A model generated the notes under the pieces. The model was given only the letters and a program-made list of their open reading frames with translations. It did not search any database and was not told the origin of the DNA. Positions 26,628 to 39,880 of a stretch of 64,000 nucleotides of DNA are shown piece by piece. The stretch's first letter is position 1. Every line of letters starts with the position of its first letter. The stretch comes from Streptomyces minutiscleroticus. Its GTDB lineage: Bacteria > Actinomycetota > Actinomycetes > Streptomycetales > Streptomycetaceae. Made by a program: the position numbers and the translations under genes. The stretch is taken from positions 1 to 64,000 of the forward strand of contig NZ_BMVU01000012.1 of NCBI RefSeq assembly GCF_014650875.1, written 5' to 3'.

Positions 26628-27962
26628 TCAGCCCTTCGTCTCCAGGAACTCCGCGCTGGAGAAGGTCAGGACGGGCTTCGCCGCCACCACGCCCTCCTTC
26701 GTGCCGGGGTACACGGCGACGGTGTCCTCCGTGTCCCCGCGCGACGTGCGCACCACCAGGTCCGCGCGGCCGTCCCCGTCGTAGTCGGCCACGTCCAGCA
26801 CACGCGTGGTGCCCTCGGCGGGCGGCTCCACGGTGATCGCGGCGGATACGGACGGGCCCGCCGTGCGCCCGCGCAGGACGCGCAGCCGGGTGCCGGCGGT
26901 GATCAGTTCGTCGAGCCCGTCGCCGTCCAGGTCGCCCGCGTCCAGGGCGGTGCCCGGCAGGTCGAGCGTGCCGCGCGCGGTGCCGGGGACGTCGTAGCGC
27001 AGGGCGGTGCCGCCGGCGGAGCCCACGGCGGCGTCCAGGTTCCGGCCCCGGCCGAAGCGGCCGAGGGCGACGTCGGCGCCGGCGGGCAGGGTGACGCCGG
27101 TACGGGCGGGGCCGCCGGGGCCGCCCAGGACGACGGCGGACGCGGCGTCGCCCTCGGCCGCGCGCACCAGCAGGTCGTCGTACCCGTCGCCGTCGACGTC
27201 CGCGGCCGGGCCGGTGGGCACGTTGCCGGGCGAGGCGAGCGGGGACCCGGCCGCGCGCGGGGCGCCCCCGCGGCCGAACGGGCCGCGCAGGAGGCTGAGG
27301 CGTCCGTCCGAGGCGTGGACGACGAGGTCGACGGCGTCGTCGCCGTCGAAGTCGCCGCACACCGGCTGGTCCGGCCAGTCGTCGCCGAAACGTGCCTGCG
27401 CGGGGATCGACAGCTTCACCGCACGGTCGGCGAGCCCTTTCGGCGAACCGAAGAGGATCTGCAGGGGCACCGGCGGGCGCCCCTGCCCGTCGTACGGCGG
27501 GTCGGTGGACACGATGAGGTCGGTGAAGCCGTCCCCGTCCAGGTCGCAGCTCTCCTCCGCGTCGAAGACGGCGGGCAGCCGCCCCTGCGTGCGGGCCGCG
27601 TGCGTGGCCGGGCCCAGCAGTTGCCGTGCGCCGGGCACGAGCCCGTCCCGCGTGCCGTAGACGACGCCGATGCCCGCGTCGTCGCCGTGGCTGTTCCCCG
27701 GGTCCACGACCAGCTCGTCCAGGACGAGGTCGCGGTGGCCGTCGCCGTTGAAGTCGGCGGCGGTGTCGCTGCCCCCGCCGCGCGGGACGGGCAGCAGCGG
27801 CGAGGCGGAACGGGCCGTGCCCGCGGACGTACGGCCGGCGGCCGGGCCGTCGTCGTGGGCGGTGGGACCGCAGCCCGCGAGCAGCAGTGCGCAGCATCCC
27901 GCCACGGCGCCCGGCACGAGGCCCGCGCCCGCCGTCCGTCTCCCGTTCTTCCCCTTGTTCAC
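26628..27962 (-). CDS. FG-GAP/VCBS repeat lipoprotein
   Basis: The protein of about 444 residues has a lipoprotein signal (GAVAGCCALLLAGC). A chain of beta-propeller repeats with calcium-binding DxDxDG loops follows, including DFNGDGHRDLVLDE, DLDGDGFTDLIVS, DFDGDDAVDLVV, DVDGDGYDDLLV, DLDGDGLDELITAG and DYDGDGRADLVV. Such proteins act outside the cell in adhesion or surface binding. The start is uncertain: GTG 27962 or 27968 gives a normal signal peptide, while ATG 28001 has the better ribosome site (GGAAG). Ends ETKG at 26628. Confidence 0.85.
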   Translation of the reverse strand: MNKGKNGRRTAGAGLVPGAVAGCCALLLAGCGPTAHDDGPAAGRTSAGTARSASPLLPVPRGGGSDTAADFNGDGHRDLVLDELVVDPGNSHGDDAGIGVVYGTRDGLVPGARQLLGPATHAARTQGRLPAVFDAEESCDLDGDGFTDLIVSTDPPYDGQGRPPVPLQILFGSPKGLADRAVKLSIPAQARFGDDWPDQPVCGDFDGDDAVDLVVHASDGRLSLLRGPFGRGGAPRAAGSPLASPGNVPTGPAADVDGDGYDDLLVRAAEGDAASAVVLGGPGGPARTGVTLPAGADVALGRFGRGRNLDAAVGSAGGTALRYDVPGTARGTLDLPGTALDAGDLDGDGLDELITAGTRLRVLRGRTAGPSVSAAITVEPPAEGTTRVLDVADYDGDGRADLVVRTSRGDTEDTVAVYPGTKEGVVAAKPVLTFSSAEFLETKG

Positions 27963-28131
27963 ATCCACCCCGGTCGCATCACGAGACAACAACCTGCACA
28001 TGATGCGCTTCCGGCGCCCGTACGTCACCGGGGAGGCGAGCGCCCGTACGGCGCCGAAGGAGGCCGGGGCCCGTACGCCACCGGGAGGGGCCGGGCCCCG
28101 TACGGCGCCGGGGGAGCCGGGAACGACCGCA

Positions 28132-28162
28132 CCCCATGTCCCGGGCGTACCGGGACATGGGG
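28132..28162. terminator. Hairpin between the Fe-S oxidoreductase and FG-GAP genes
   Basis: CCCCATGTCCCGG (28132-28144) pairs exactly with 28150-28162 around GCGTA. It lies just past the stop of the minus-strand Fe-S oxidoreductase gene. The adjacent 28020-28125 holds imperfect repeats of CCCGTACGGCGCCG. Confidence 0.75.
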
Positions 28163-28189
28163 TGCGGGAGCCGTACGGCCGTTCCGGCC

Positions 28190-30481
<2,292 letters not shown>

Positions 30482-30859
30482 GGGAGGCTCCTCGGGCCTG
30501 CGAGGTGGGCTTCAGCGGGTTGCTTCAGCGGGGGATCACCAGGGGATTACTAAGCAGTAACTTATCCAGTCCGTCACAGGCTACCCACTTCCGCGGTCGC
30601 ACTGTAGTCAGACGTGCGGTGATCTGCGTCGCTGAGGTGTGCCTGAGCGGGTCGTGGCGCCCCGTCGTACCCGGGGGGTCGCTGTGCGTATACCCCCGGT
30701 CGGCCCCTCATGCCGGACGGGCGCGCGGGTACCCGTGGGCGTGCGTCGTCGCGGCACGCGCGTGCGTGCGCACGCCGCCGTGCCGTGCGGGTCCCCGCGC
30801 GGGTTGAACAGGCTTCGGAGCGCGAGGAACCGGCCCCTGCGCGTAAGAAGCGGATAAGA

Positions 30860-30880
30860 GTTGAGTCCGCTCGACTCAGG
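30860..30880 (+). promoter_or_regulatory. HAIR operator 1 of the dnaK operon
   Basis: GTTGAGT-N7-ACTCAGG is one mismatch per arm from the HspR consensus CTTGAGT-N7-ACTCAAG. It lies just upstream of the proposed -35 box. Confidence 0.75.
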
Positions 30881-30905
30881 TCTGTTGACTCCGGAGCTTC
30901 CGTGA

Positions 30906-33448
<2,543 letters not shown>

Positions 33449-33481
33449 CGCTGAACGGATGAGAGAGGAGGGACGTCGGGG

Positions 33482-34672
33482 ATGAGCACCAAGGACTTCA
33501 TCGAGAAGGACTACTACAAGGTCCTCGGCGTCCCCAAGGACGCCACCGAGGCCGAGATCAAGAAGGCGTACCGGAAGCTCGCCCGCGAGTTCCACCCGGA
33601 CGCCAACAAGGGCAACGCCAGGGCCGAGGAGCGCTTCAAGGAGATCTCCGAGGCGAACGACGTCCTCGGCGACCCCAAGAAGCGCAAGGAGTACGACGAG
33701 GCGCGCGCCCTCTTCGGCAACGGCGGGTTCCGTCCGGGACCCGGCGCCGGAGGCGGCTCCTTCAACTTCGACCTGGGCGACCTCTTCGGGGGCGCCCAGG
33801 GCGGGGCCGGGGGAGCGGGCGGCGCCGGCGGCTTCGGCGGCGGGCTCGGTGACGTCTTCGGGGGCCTGTTCAACCGCGGCGGCGCGGGACCCGGCGCACG
33901 GACCCAGCCGCGGCGCGGCCAGGACGTCGAGTCCGAGGTCACGCTGAGCTTCACGGAGGCGGTGGACGGCGCGACCGTACCGCTGCGGATGTCCAGCCAG
34001 CAGCCCTGCAAGGCCTGTTCGGGCACCGGCGACAAGAACGGCACGCCGCGCGTCTGCCCGACCTGCGTCGGCACCGGCCAGGTCGCCCGGGGCTCGGGCG
34101 GCGGCTTCTCGCTGACCGACCCGTGCCCGGACTGCAAGGGCCGCGGCCTGATCGCCGAGGACCCCTGCGACGTCTGCAAGGGCTCGGGGCGCGCCAAGTC
34201 CTCGCGCACGATGCAGGTGCGGATCCCGGCGGGCGTCTCCGACGGGCAGCGCATCCGGCTGCGCGGCAAGGGCGCTCCCGGCGAGCGCGGCGGGCCCAAC
34301 GGCGACCTGTACGTCGTGGTCCACGTCGACGCGCACCCCGTCTTCGGCCGCAAGGGCGACAACCTCACGGTCACGGTGCCCGTCACCTTCGCGGAGGCGG
34401 CGCTGGGCGGCGAGGTCAAGGTGCCCACGCTGGGCGGACCCGCGGTGACGCTGAAGCTGCCGCCGGGCACGCCCAACGGCCGCACGATGCGCGCCCGGGG
34501 CAAGGGCGCGGTCCGCAAGGACGGCACCCGCGGCGACCTGCTGGTCACCGTCGAGGTGGCCGTGCCCAAGGACGTGTCGGGCAAGGCCCGCGACGCGCTG
34601 GAGGCGTATCGCGAGGCGACCGCGGACGAGGATCCGCGGGCGGAGCTGTTCCAGGCCGCGAAGGGAGCATGA
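33482..34672 (+). CDS. dnaJ: Co-chaperone DnaJ
   Basis: The 396-residue Hsp40 has a J domain with the HPD motif (LAREFHPDANKGN) and a Gly/Phe-rich linker (about 80-140). Four CxxCxGxG zinc motifs follow (CKACSGTG, CPTCVGTG, CPDCKGRG, CDVCKGSG), then the C-terminal substrate domain. GAGGAGGG lies upstream of ATG 33482. It stimulates DnaK ATPase. The last codons overlap the possible hspR start at 34669. Confidence 0.97.
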   Translation: MSTKDFIEKDYYKVLGVPKDATEAEIKKAYRKLAREFHPDANKGNARAEERFKEISEANDVLGDPKKRKEYDEARALFGNGGFRPGPGAGGGSFNFDLGDLFGGAQGGAGGAGGAGGFGGGLGDVFGGLFNRGGAGPGARTQPRRGQDVESEVTLSFTEAVDGATVPLRMSSQQPCKACSGTGDKNGTPRVCPTCVGTGQVARGSGGGFSLTDPCPDCKGRGLIAEDPCDVCKGSGRAKSSRTMQVRIPAGVSDGQRIRLRGKGAPGERGGPNGDLYVVVHVDAHPVFGRKGDNLTVTVPVTFAEAALGGEVKVPTLGGPAVTLKLPPGTPNGRTMRARGKGAVRKDGTRGDLLVTVEVAVPKDVSGKARDALEAYREATADEDPRAELFQAAKGA

Positions 34673-34677
34673 GGACC

Positions 34678-35130
34678 ATGGACGGAACCGGTCGTCGACG
34701 CAACCCGTACGAACTGACCGAGGAGACACCGGTCTACGTCATCTCGGTGGCGGCCCAGCTCTCCGGACTGCACCCGCAGACACTGCGCCAGTACGACCGG
34801 CTCGGCCTGGTCTCCCCCGACCGCACGGCCGGGCGGGGCCGCCGCTACTCGGCCCGGGACATCGAACTGCTCCGCCAGGTGCAGCAGCTGTCCCAGGACG
34901 AGGGCATCAACCTGGCCGGCATCAAGCGCATCATCGAACTGGAGAACCAGGTCGCGGCGCTGCAGTCGCGGGTCGCCGAACTCCAGGCGGCCGTGGACGG
35001 CGCGGCGGCGGCGATGCAGCAGCGCGAGGCCGCGGTCCACGCCTCCTACCGGCGCGATCTCGTGCCGTACCAGGAGGTGCAGCAGACCAGCGCGCTGGTG
35101 GTGTGGCGGCCGAAGCGGTCGCAGGACTAG
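34678..35130 (+). CDS. hspR: Heat-shock repressor HspR (MerR family)
   Basis: The 150-residue MerR-type regulator carries the winged helix VYVISVAAQLSGLHPQTLRQ, YDRLGLVSPDRTAGRGRRYS. A coiled coil follows (IIELENQVAALQSRVAELQ), then a basic tail VVWRPKRSQD. It binds the HAIR repeats found here before dnaK and clpB. ATG 34678 matches the usual N-terminus (DG..RRNPYELTEE). ATG 34669 overlapping the dnaJ stop is the alternative. It closes the operon as an autoregulator and is followed by a strong terminator. Confidence 0.95.
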   Translation: MDGTGRRRNPYELTEETPVYVISVAAQLSGLHPQTLRQYDRLGLVSPDRTAGRGRRYSARDIELLRQVQQLSQDEGINLAGIKRIIELENQVAALQSRVAELQAAVDGAAAAMQQREAAVHASYRRDLVPYQEVQQTSALVVWRPKRSQD

Positions 35131-35148
35131 CCGGTCCGCACAGGGTAC

Positions 35149-35185
35149 GAAGGGGCCGGGAGGCGGTGAGCCTCCCGGCCCCTTC
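35149..35185 (+). terminator. Terminator of the dnaK operon
   Basis: GAAGGGGCCGGGAGG (35149-35163) pairs exactly with 35171-35185 around the loop CGGTGAG, 18 bp after the hspR stop. Confidence 0.85.
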
Positions 35186-35223
35186 CGCCGTTCCCGCCCC
35201 CGTGCCGTCCCCCTCGCCGTCCG

Positions 35224-35484
35224 TCACCGGCCCGCCGACTGCCAGAGGGTGACGGCGAGCGCGACGCACGAGGTGAGCGCCGCCAGGGAGGGCAGGGGCC
35301 GGCGGGCGCGCTCCAGGGCCTCCAGGCGGGTCTCGTGCTCGTCGAGGGTCCTGTCGGCCTGGTCGGCGCGCTGCAGCAGGAGGGCGAGGTCGCCGCGGGT
35401 GGTGGCGAACCCCACGCCGACCGTGCCGCGCAGCCGCTCCGGCTCCAGGGCCACGGCCTCGGTCTCGCTTGCGGTCATGGGCAC
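35224..35484 (-). CDS. Small coiled-coil protein with C-terminal membrane helix
   Basis: The 86-residue protein has an acidic/Leu-rich first half (VALEPERLRGTVGVGFATTR, LALLLQRADQADRTLDEHET), likely helical, then a hydrophobic end (LPSLAALTSCVALAVTLWQ). GTG 35484 has GGAAGGAG 7 nt upstream. The layout resembles small phage or holin-associated helpers and tail-anchored proteins. Function unknown. Confidence 0.65.
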   Translation of the reverse strand: MPMTASETEAVALEPERLRGTVGVGFATTRGDLALLLQRADQADRTLDEHETRLEALERARRPLPSLAALTSCVALAVTLWQSAGR

Positions 35485-35562
35485 ATGGACGCTCCTTCCG
35501 GGGCCGAGGCGTACGAGGGGAGGGGGAGGGGCGAAGGCGGAGGAGGGCGGGACGGCCGGCGG

Positions 35563-35958
35563 TCAGGCGCCGAGGGCCCCGGAGCCGTCCAGGGCGTGGG
35601 CGCAGCGGTCGGCCATCCGCCGGGTCTCGTCCTCCACGTGCGCGGCGAGCAGCGGGTCGGCGGCGATCCGCTCCAGCAGTCCGGCGATGCGGCGCAGCCG
35701 CACCGGTACGGGGGCCGGGCCGACCGGGCGCAGTCCGAGCCGCTCGCGCACCGCCTCCTCCAGCTCCACCACGCCGTCGGTGATGTCGCGGACGGTGTCG
35801 GAGAGGTACAGGGGGCCGAGGGCGGCCGCGCGGTCCGGCGAACCGTCGTCCGCCCGTCCGTGCGGCGGGCCGTGCCCCGCGGGCGCCTGCGCGCCGACGA
35901 GCTCGGGGAACCGGCGGATCAGCAGGGCCATCCACGGGTTTCCGCGGTGGTGGTTCAT
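35563..35958 (-). CDS. Unknown actinomycete protein, about 131 residues
   Basis: The protein begins NHHRGNPWMALLIRRFPEL, has an Ala/Pro/Gly linker, and a helical second half (YLSDTVRDITDGVVELEEAV, RLRRIAGLLERIAADPLLAA, HVEDETRRMADRCAHAL). ATG 35958 is chosen; GGGG about 8 nt upstream is weak support. It is 78 bp upstream of the small membrane protein gene on the same strand, so the two may form an operon. I do not recognise the family. Confidence 0.6.
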   Translation of the reverse strand: MNHHRGNPWMALLIRRFPELVGAQAPAGHGPPHGRADDGSPDRAAALGPLYLSDTVRDITDGVVELEEAVRERLGLRPVGPAPVPVRLRRIAGLLERIAADPLLAAHVEDETRRMADRCAHALDGSGALGA

Positions 35959-36243
35959 CCGCTGACCCCGCACTTCTTGCGCACGTGCAACCCCTCCCGA
36001 GGTATGGGAACATGCGTTCGATAACAACGAACGAGCGAACAGGGTTGCATGGTGCGGGCGCGAGCGCAAGGCGGTTCGGGGCGCGGCGGGTTACGGGGTC
36101 CGGCGCGATGACAGGTCGATCAACTGGGCCTGCCGCGTGGGGAGATGAGGGGCACGGCTGGTTGCGTGCGAGCGCGCGCGGTGGTGGATGCGTGCGTGAT
36201 CGGTACGCTGCTCCCGCGACGGGGCCTAGGGGAGGGCGGGCGG

Positions 36244-36687
36244 ATGAGGACCGGCTCACGGGCGGAGGCACGGGCGGAGCAGGAGGTCCGGACGACGGAC
36301 CTGGAGGAGTTCGCCGGCTGGGTGGAGGACCTGGTCCGGGCACGCGGCTACGACATCGACAACCCGCGCGGCGGCGGCCGCTCGAAGCTCGCCGACGACG
36401 CGGGGGTGCACCGGGCGGCGGTCGGCCGGCTGCTGCAGCGGCAGTCCATGCCCGACCTGGAGACGACGCGGCGCCTGGCCGCCGTGCTCGGGGTGCCGCT
36501 GCGCGACATGCTGATCCGGTCGGGGCGGCTGACCGAGGACGACCTGCCGCTGTCCGGCGGCGGGCGTCCGGCGGACGGGGAGGCGCGCCTGAGCCCGGAG
36601 GAGGCCGCGCGCCGCATGGGTGTCCCGCCCGAGCTGCGGGCGCTGTTCGTCAAGGTGGCCCGGCAGTTCCTGCCCGGGAGCGCCTGA
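36244..36687 (+). CDS. XRE-family helix-turn-helix regulator
   Basis: The 147-residue protein contains a HTH at about residues 20-85 (FAGWVEDLVRARGYDIDNPR, SKLADDAGVHRAAVGRLLQR, TTRRLAAVLGVPLRDMLI). A helical tail follows (LSPEEAARRMGVPPELRALF). ATG 36244 has GGGAGGG 7 nt upstream. It is divergent from the unknown gene at 35563 and leads the 106-residue gene at 36787. Its target is not evident; its own upstream region (35990-36060) contains CGAACG/GCGAACA words that could be operator half-sites. Confidence 0.8.
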   Translation: MRTGSRAEARAEQEVRTTDLEEFAGWVEDLVRARGYDIDNPRGGGRSKLADDAGVHRAAVGRLLQRQSMPDLETTRRLAAVLGVPLRDMLIRSGRLTEDDLPLSGGGRPADGEARLSPEEAARRMGVPPELRALFVKVARQFLPGSA

Positions 36688-36786
36688 CCGGGCACGGCCG
36701 GACGGCGACCGTGGGCGGCGGGGCGGACGGGGACGAGGGAAGGGCCGCGGGCCGAAGCGACGTCGGGGGCCTCGAAGGAGTACGCC

Positions 36787-37107
36787 ATGGGGAATCCGGA
36801 CGGCCGCGGTGACGAGGCGGCACGTGTCTCCCGGCTGGTGGGCGACCTGCTCATCGGACTCGGCGAGAAGGTCCGGGCGGCCGGGCCCGAGGGCGTGCGC
36901 ATCCTCACCGACGAGGAACTGCAGCGGGACCGGCTGGACTGGTTCCGCGCGGGCTGGCAGGAGCACGGCCGCGCGACCGCCGCACCGGCCCCGCCGCCGC
37001 GCCCGCACCCCGGTGACGGGACGCCCCCGGAACCGCCCGCCCGCCTCCTGCGCTTCCCGGACCGCTCACCGAGGGACGGCGAGGACCACGGGGACCGGGA
37101 CGGCTGA
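36787..37107 (+). CDS. Small conserved protein downstream of the XRE regulator
   Basis: The 106-residue protein starts GNPDGRGDEAARVSRLVGD, continues LLIGLGEKVRAAGPEGVRIL, TDEELQRDRLDWFRAGWQEH, and ends in a Pro/Asp-rich disordered tail. GGAG lies 8 nt before ATG 36787. It has no signal or membrane segment. Its helical core may pair with the XRE protein 99 bp upstream, but the function is unknown. Confidence 0.65.
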   Translation: MGNPDGRGDEAARVSRLVGDLLIGLGEKVRAAGPEGVRILTDEELQRDRLDWFRAGWQEHGRATAAPAPPPRPHPGDGTPPEPPARLLRFPDRSPRDGEDHGDRDG

Positions 37108-37251
37108 CGGGGCGGCCGGCGGACGGGCCGCGGCGGCGGTACGCCCGCCCGCCGCCGCGCGGCGGACGCGGAACCGCTCACGGCCGCGTCCGGGCGGTCC
37201 CGGGACCGGTGCCGGAGGGCCCGGGCCGGACCCGCCGGCCCGGGCACCGGA

Positions 37252-38067
37252 TCAGTGCTTCGCGGCGCCGCACTCCTCGCGCGAGCCGAAGATCTTCGCC
37301 AGTGTGCAGAGGATGGCGCTGCCCACGGCGTCCCGCTCGTCCTTGTTGCTCCTGTCGTGCCGGCCGGCCTCGTCCTCGCGCTCCAGGGCGCCGTCGTCGC
37401 CGTACTCCCACGAGGTGTGCGAGGTCTGCACCGAGCCGCCTTCCGGGAGCCCAGCCAGGCCGTGGCTCTCCAGCCAGCCCCGGTTCTCCTGGATCCAGCC
37501 GCACCATTCCTCGTCGTTCCAGTCCTTCTGCGGCCACTCCCCGTCCCGCGGGCCCTCACCCTGCAGACCGTCGTCCTGTCGGCCTTCGTCCTGTCGGCCT
37601 TCGTCCTGTCGGCCTTCGTCCTGCAGACCGTCGTCTTGATGGCCCGCGTCCTGCTGGCCTTCGTCCTGTCGGCCCTCGCCCTGCTGGCCTTCCTCCTGTC
37701 GGCCTTGGTCCTTCTGGCCCGCGTCCTGTCGGCCTTCGTCCTGTCGGTCCTCGTCCTGCAGACCGTCGTCCCCCCGGTCCTCGTCCAGTCCGCTCCCGCC
37801 CGCTCCGCCGCCGTTCTGCCAGGCGCCCTCCGTGTACTGCTTGGCGCACTCGTTGATCGCGTCCCGCAGGCCGTCCAGGTCCTTCAGGGTCTCGACGCTG
37901 AAGTCGCAGGCGTCGGAGTCCTCCCAGGCGGAGTCCCTCCGGTCGGAGTCCTTCCGGTCGGCGGCCGGGAACGGGTCTTGGACCGCCGCGGACGCCGACA
38001 CGGCCGTGCCGGCCGTCAGACAGCCCGCCAGAAACAGCGGTACGAGGCATCGGGAAAGTGTGCGCAT
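37252..38067 (-). CDS. Secreted protein with about 15 RQDEG-type pentapeptide repeats
   Basis: The 271-residue protein has a signal peptide (RCLVPLFLAGCLTAGTAVSA, ASA cleavage). A first domain has two Cys (CDFSVETLKDL, INECAKQYTEGAW). A hydrophilic, acidic repeat zone follows at about 95-175, built of 5-residue units such as RQDEG, RQDAG, QQGEG, HQDDG and LQDEG. The C-terminal domain has four more Cys (WCGWIQENRGW, ILCTLAKIFGSREEC). The repeats are 15 bp units at DNA level (37550-37780). GGAG lies 5 nt before ATG 38067. No known family. Confidence 0.75.
   Translation of the reverse strand: MRTLSRCLVPLFLAGCLTAGTAVSASAAVQDPFPAADRKDSDRRDSAWEDSDACDFSVETLKDLDGLRDAINECAKQYTEGAWQNGGGAGGSGLDEDRGDDGLQDEDRQDEGRQDAGQKDQGRQEEGQQGEGRQDEGQQDAGHQDDGLQDEGRQDEGRQDEGRQDDGLQGEGPRDGEWPQKDWNDEEWCGWIQENRGWLESHGLAGLPEGGSVQTSHTSWEYGDDGALEREDEAGRHDRSNKDERDAVGSAILCTLAKIFGSREECGAAKH
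37550..37780 (-). repeat. 15 bp tandem repeats inside the secreted-protein gene
   Basis: On the plus strand the unit GTCGGCCTTCGTCCT recurs in near-exact form, with variants such as GCAGACCGTCGTCCT, and stays in frame throughout. Unit number probably varies between strains by slippage or recombination. Confidence 0.75.
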
Positions 38068-38376
38068 GCGGACTCCATCGGGAAGGTAATCGGAACGCCC
38101 GATCTGGGCGATTTGTCTTGTTCCAGCAACTTCCGTAAGTGGCCGCCGCGCAATCGGTGCTGGTCCGAACAGGTGCTCCGCCGGATCCGCGTGAGGATAC
38201 GGTTGGATCACGTTCGGTGAATCTTCCTTTCTTCATCGCAGTGTCTTCACATACTGAACCGAGAGTGCTGTTGCGATCTCGTTAGGCGATTACTCCTTGA
38301 CGTGAGCGACGCTCGCACGTTGGCTTTTCAGTCACCTGGGCAGCAATGATGCGCCCTCGTCCGGAAGGCATCCGAA
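38068..38376. other. Divergent promoter region
   Basis: This AT-richer gap separates the secreted repeat protein and the sugar-binding lipoprotein. TTGACG at 38296-38301 is followed by CGTGAGCGACGCTCGCACG (38299-38317), an imperfect inverted repeat that could be an operator. No gene is seen. Confidence 0.4.
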
Positions 38377-39483
38377 GTGAACAGCCGAATGCGTCGTATC
38401 GCCATATCACTGGCGGCTTCCGCTCTGTCCCTCCCGCTCGCCGCCTGCGGCTCCGAGAGTGCGGACGCCGGTTCGTCCGGTCCCACCAAGGCGAACGACA
38501 TCACCGTGGGTCTGCTGCTTCCGGAGAAGGAGAACGCCCGCTACGAGAAGTTCGACAAGCCCATCATCGAGAAGAAGGTCGAGTCCCTGACCGAGGGCGG
38601 GGGCCGGGTCGTCTACGCCAACGCGGAGCAGGACGCCGCGCGGCAGCGCGCGCAGCTCGCGGAGATGGTGGAGGACGAGGTCGACGTGGTGCTGCTGGAC
38701 GCGGTCGACTCGCACGACATCGCGAGCGGTGTGAAGGCCGCCAAGGCCGCGGGCGTCCCCGTCGTCGCGTACGACCGGCTGGCCGAGGGGCCCGTGGAGG
38801 CGTACGTCTCCTTCGACAACGAGATGGTCGGCGAGGTGCAGGGCCGGACCCTGGTCGAGGCCATGAACGCCGACAGCACCGACAAGGTCGTCATGATGAA
38901 CGGCGCCGTCACCGACCCGAACGCGGCCCAGTTCAAGAAGGGCGCCCTCGCCGAGCTCTCCGGCAAGGTGAACATCGTCAAGCAGTACGACACCGAGGAG
39001 TGGAAGCCGGAGAACGCCGAGGCCAACATGCGCGAGGCGATCGCGGCGGTCGGCAAGGGCGACATCGCCGGGGTGTACTCCGCCAACGACGGCATGGCCG
39101 GCGGCATCGTCGCCGCGCTGAAGGCGGCCGGCGTCACCGACCTCCCACCGATCACCGGCCAGGACGCCGAGCTCGCCGCGGTGCAGCGCATCCTGGCGGG
39201 CGAGCAGTACATGAGCGTCTACAAGCCGTACGCCGAGGAGGCCGAGGCCGCCGCCGAGATCGCCGTCGCGCGCGTCAGGGGGCACGGCATCGAGTTCGAC
39301 GCGCTCACCCGGGACAAGGTCGACAGCCCGACGAAGAAGCGGATCCCCGCCCGGCTCGTCTCGGTCCTCTCGCTGACGAAGGACACGATCAAGGACACGG
39401 TGATCCAGGACGGCGTCTACGAGGTCTCGGAGATCTGCACGGCGAAGTACAAGGCGGCGTGCGCGGAGGCCGGCATCGAGTGA
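38377..39483 (+). CDS. Sugar ABC transporter substrate-binding lipoprotein (XylF/ChvE-like), orphan
   Basis: The 368-residue protein has a lipoprotein signal ending LPLAACGSE, then a type I periplasmic-binding fold: DITVGLLLPEKENARYEKFD, VVLLDAVDSHDIASGVKAAK, VPVVAYDRLAEGPVEAYVSF and GDIAGVYSANDGMAGGIVAA. This is the D-xylose/multiple-sugar subgroup. No permease or ATPase gene is next to it, so it may serve a distant transporter or a sensor. GTG 38377 has GGAAGG 8 nt upstream. A strong terminator follows at 39524. Confidence 0.9.
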   Translation: MNSRMRRIAISLAASALSLPLAACGSESADAGSSGPTKANDITVGLLLPEKENARYEKFDKPIIEKKVESLTEGGGRVVYANAEQDAARQRAQLAEMVEDEVDVVLLDAVDSHDIASGVKAAKAAGVPVVAYDRLAEGPVEAYVSFDNEMVGEVQGRTLVEAMNADSTDKVVMMNGAVTDPNAAQFKKGALAELSGKVNIVKQYDTEEWKPENAEANMREAIAAVGKGDIAGVYSANDGMAGGIVAALKAAGVTDLPPITGQDAELAAVQRILAGEQYMSVYKPYAEEAEAAAEIAVARVRGHGIEFDALTRDKVDSPTKKRIPARLVSVLSLTKDTIKDTVIQDGVYEVSEICTAKYKAACAEAGIE

Positions 39484-39523
39484 CGGCCGCGCGGCCGCGT
39501 CGCCGCACCGGCGGTGGGGCCGC

Positions 39524-39560
39524 CGGCGGGCGCGAGGGAGTTCACCCCTCGCGCCCGCCG
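39524..39560 (+). terminator. Terminator after the sugar-binding gene
   Basis: CGGCGGGCGCGAGGG (39524-39538) pairs exactly with 39546-39560 around AGTTCAC. Confidence 0.8.
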
Positions 39561-39880
39561 ACGGCCTCTTCGCTTGTGCGAATCTTTGCCGCCTGATCGG
39601 GCCGCCGGTGCGCGGGTACGGCGGGCAGGGGCGGAATCCAGCCGTCCGCGGCCGGGCGCCGGCCGGGCGGCGCGCGGGTGGTGCGGTCCGCGCCCGGCGC
39701 GCTCCGGCGCCGTCCGTCCGCCGCGGGGCTTCAGCTTGTTGCAAGAGGCCGCGTGGAGTGCCTGGCATTTGGGGATTCTCCGGTGCGATGGGGGGCAGGG
39801 GCGAGGCGGAGCCGTGTTGCGGAGCCGGGGGCCTCCGCGCATAGTTGCGCTGCGGAAAAGGCGGGAACCAGGGGTGGAGG
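39561..39880. promoter_or_regulatory. Upstream region of the first LuxR-type regulator
   Basis: No gene is seen. An AT-richer patch at 39729-39785 (TTCAGCTTGTTGCAAGAGG, GGCATTTGGGGATTC) is the likely promoter area, about 100 bp before ATG 39881. Confidence 0.35.
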
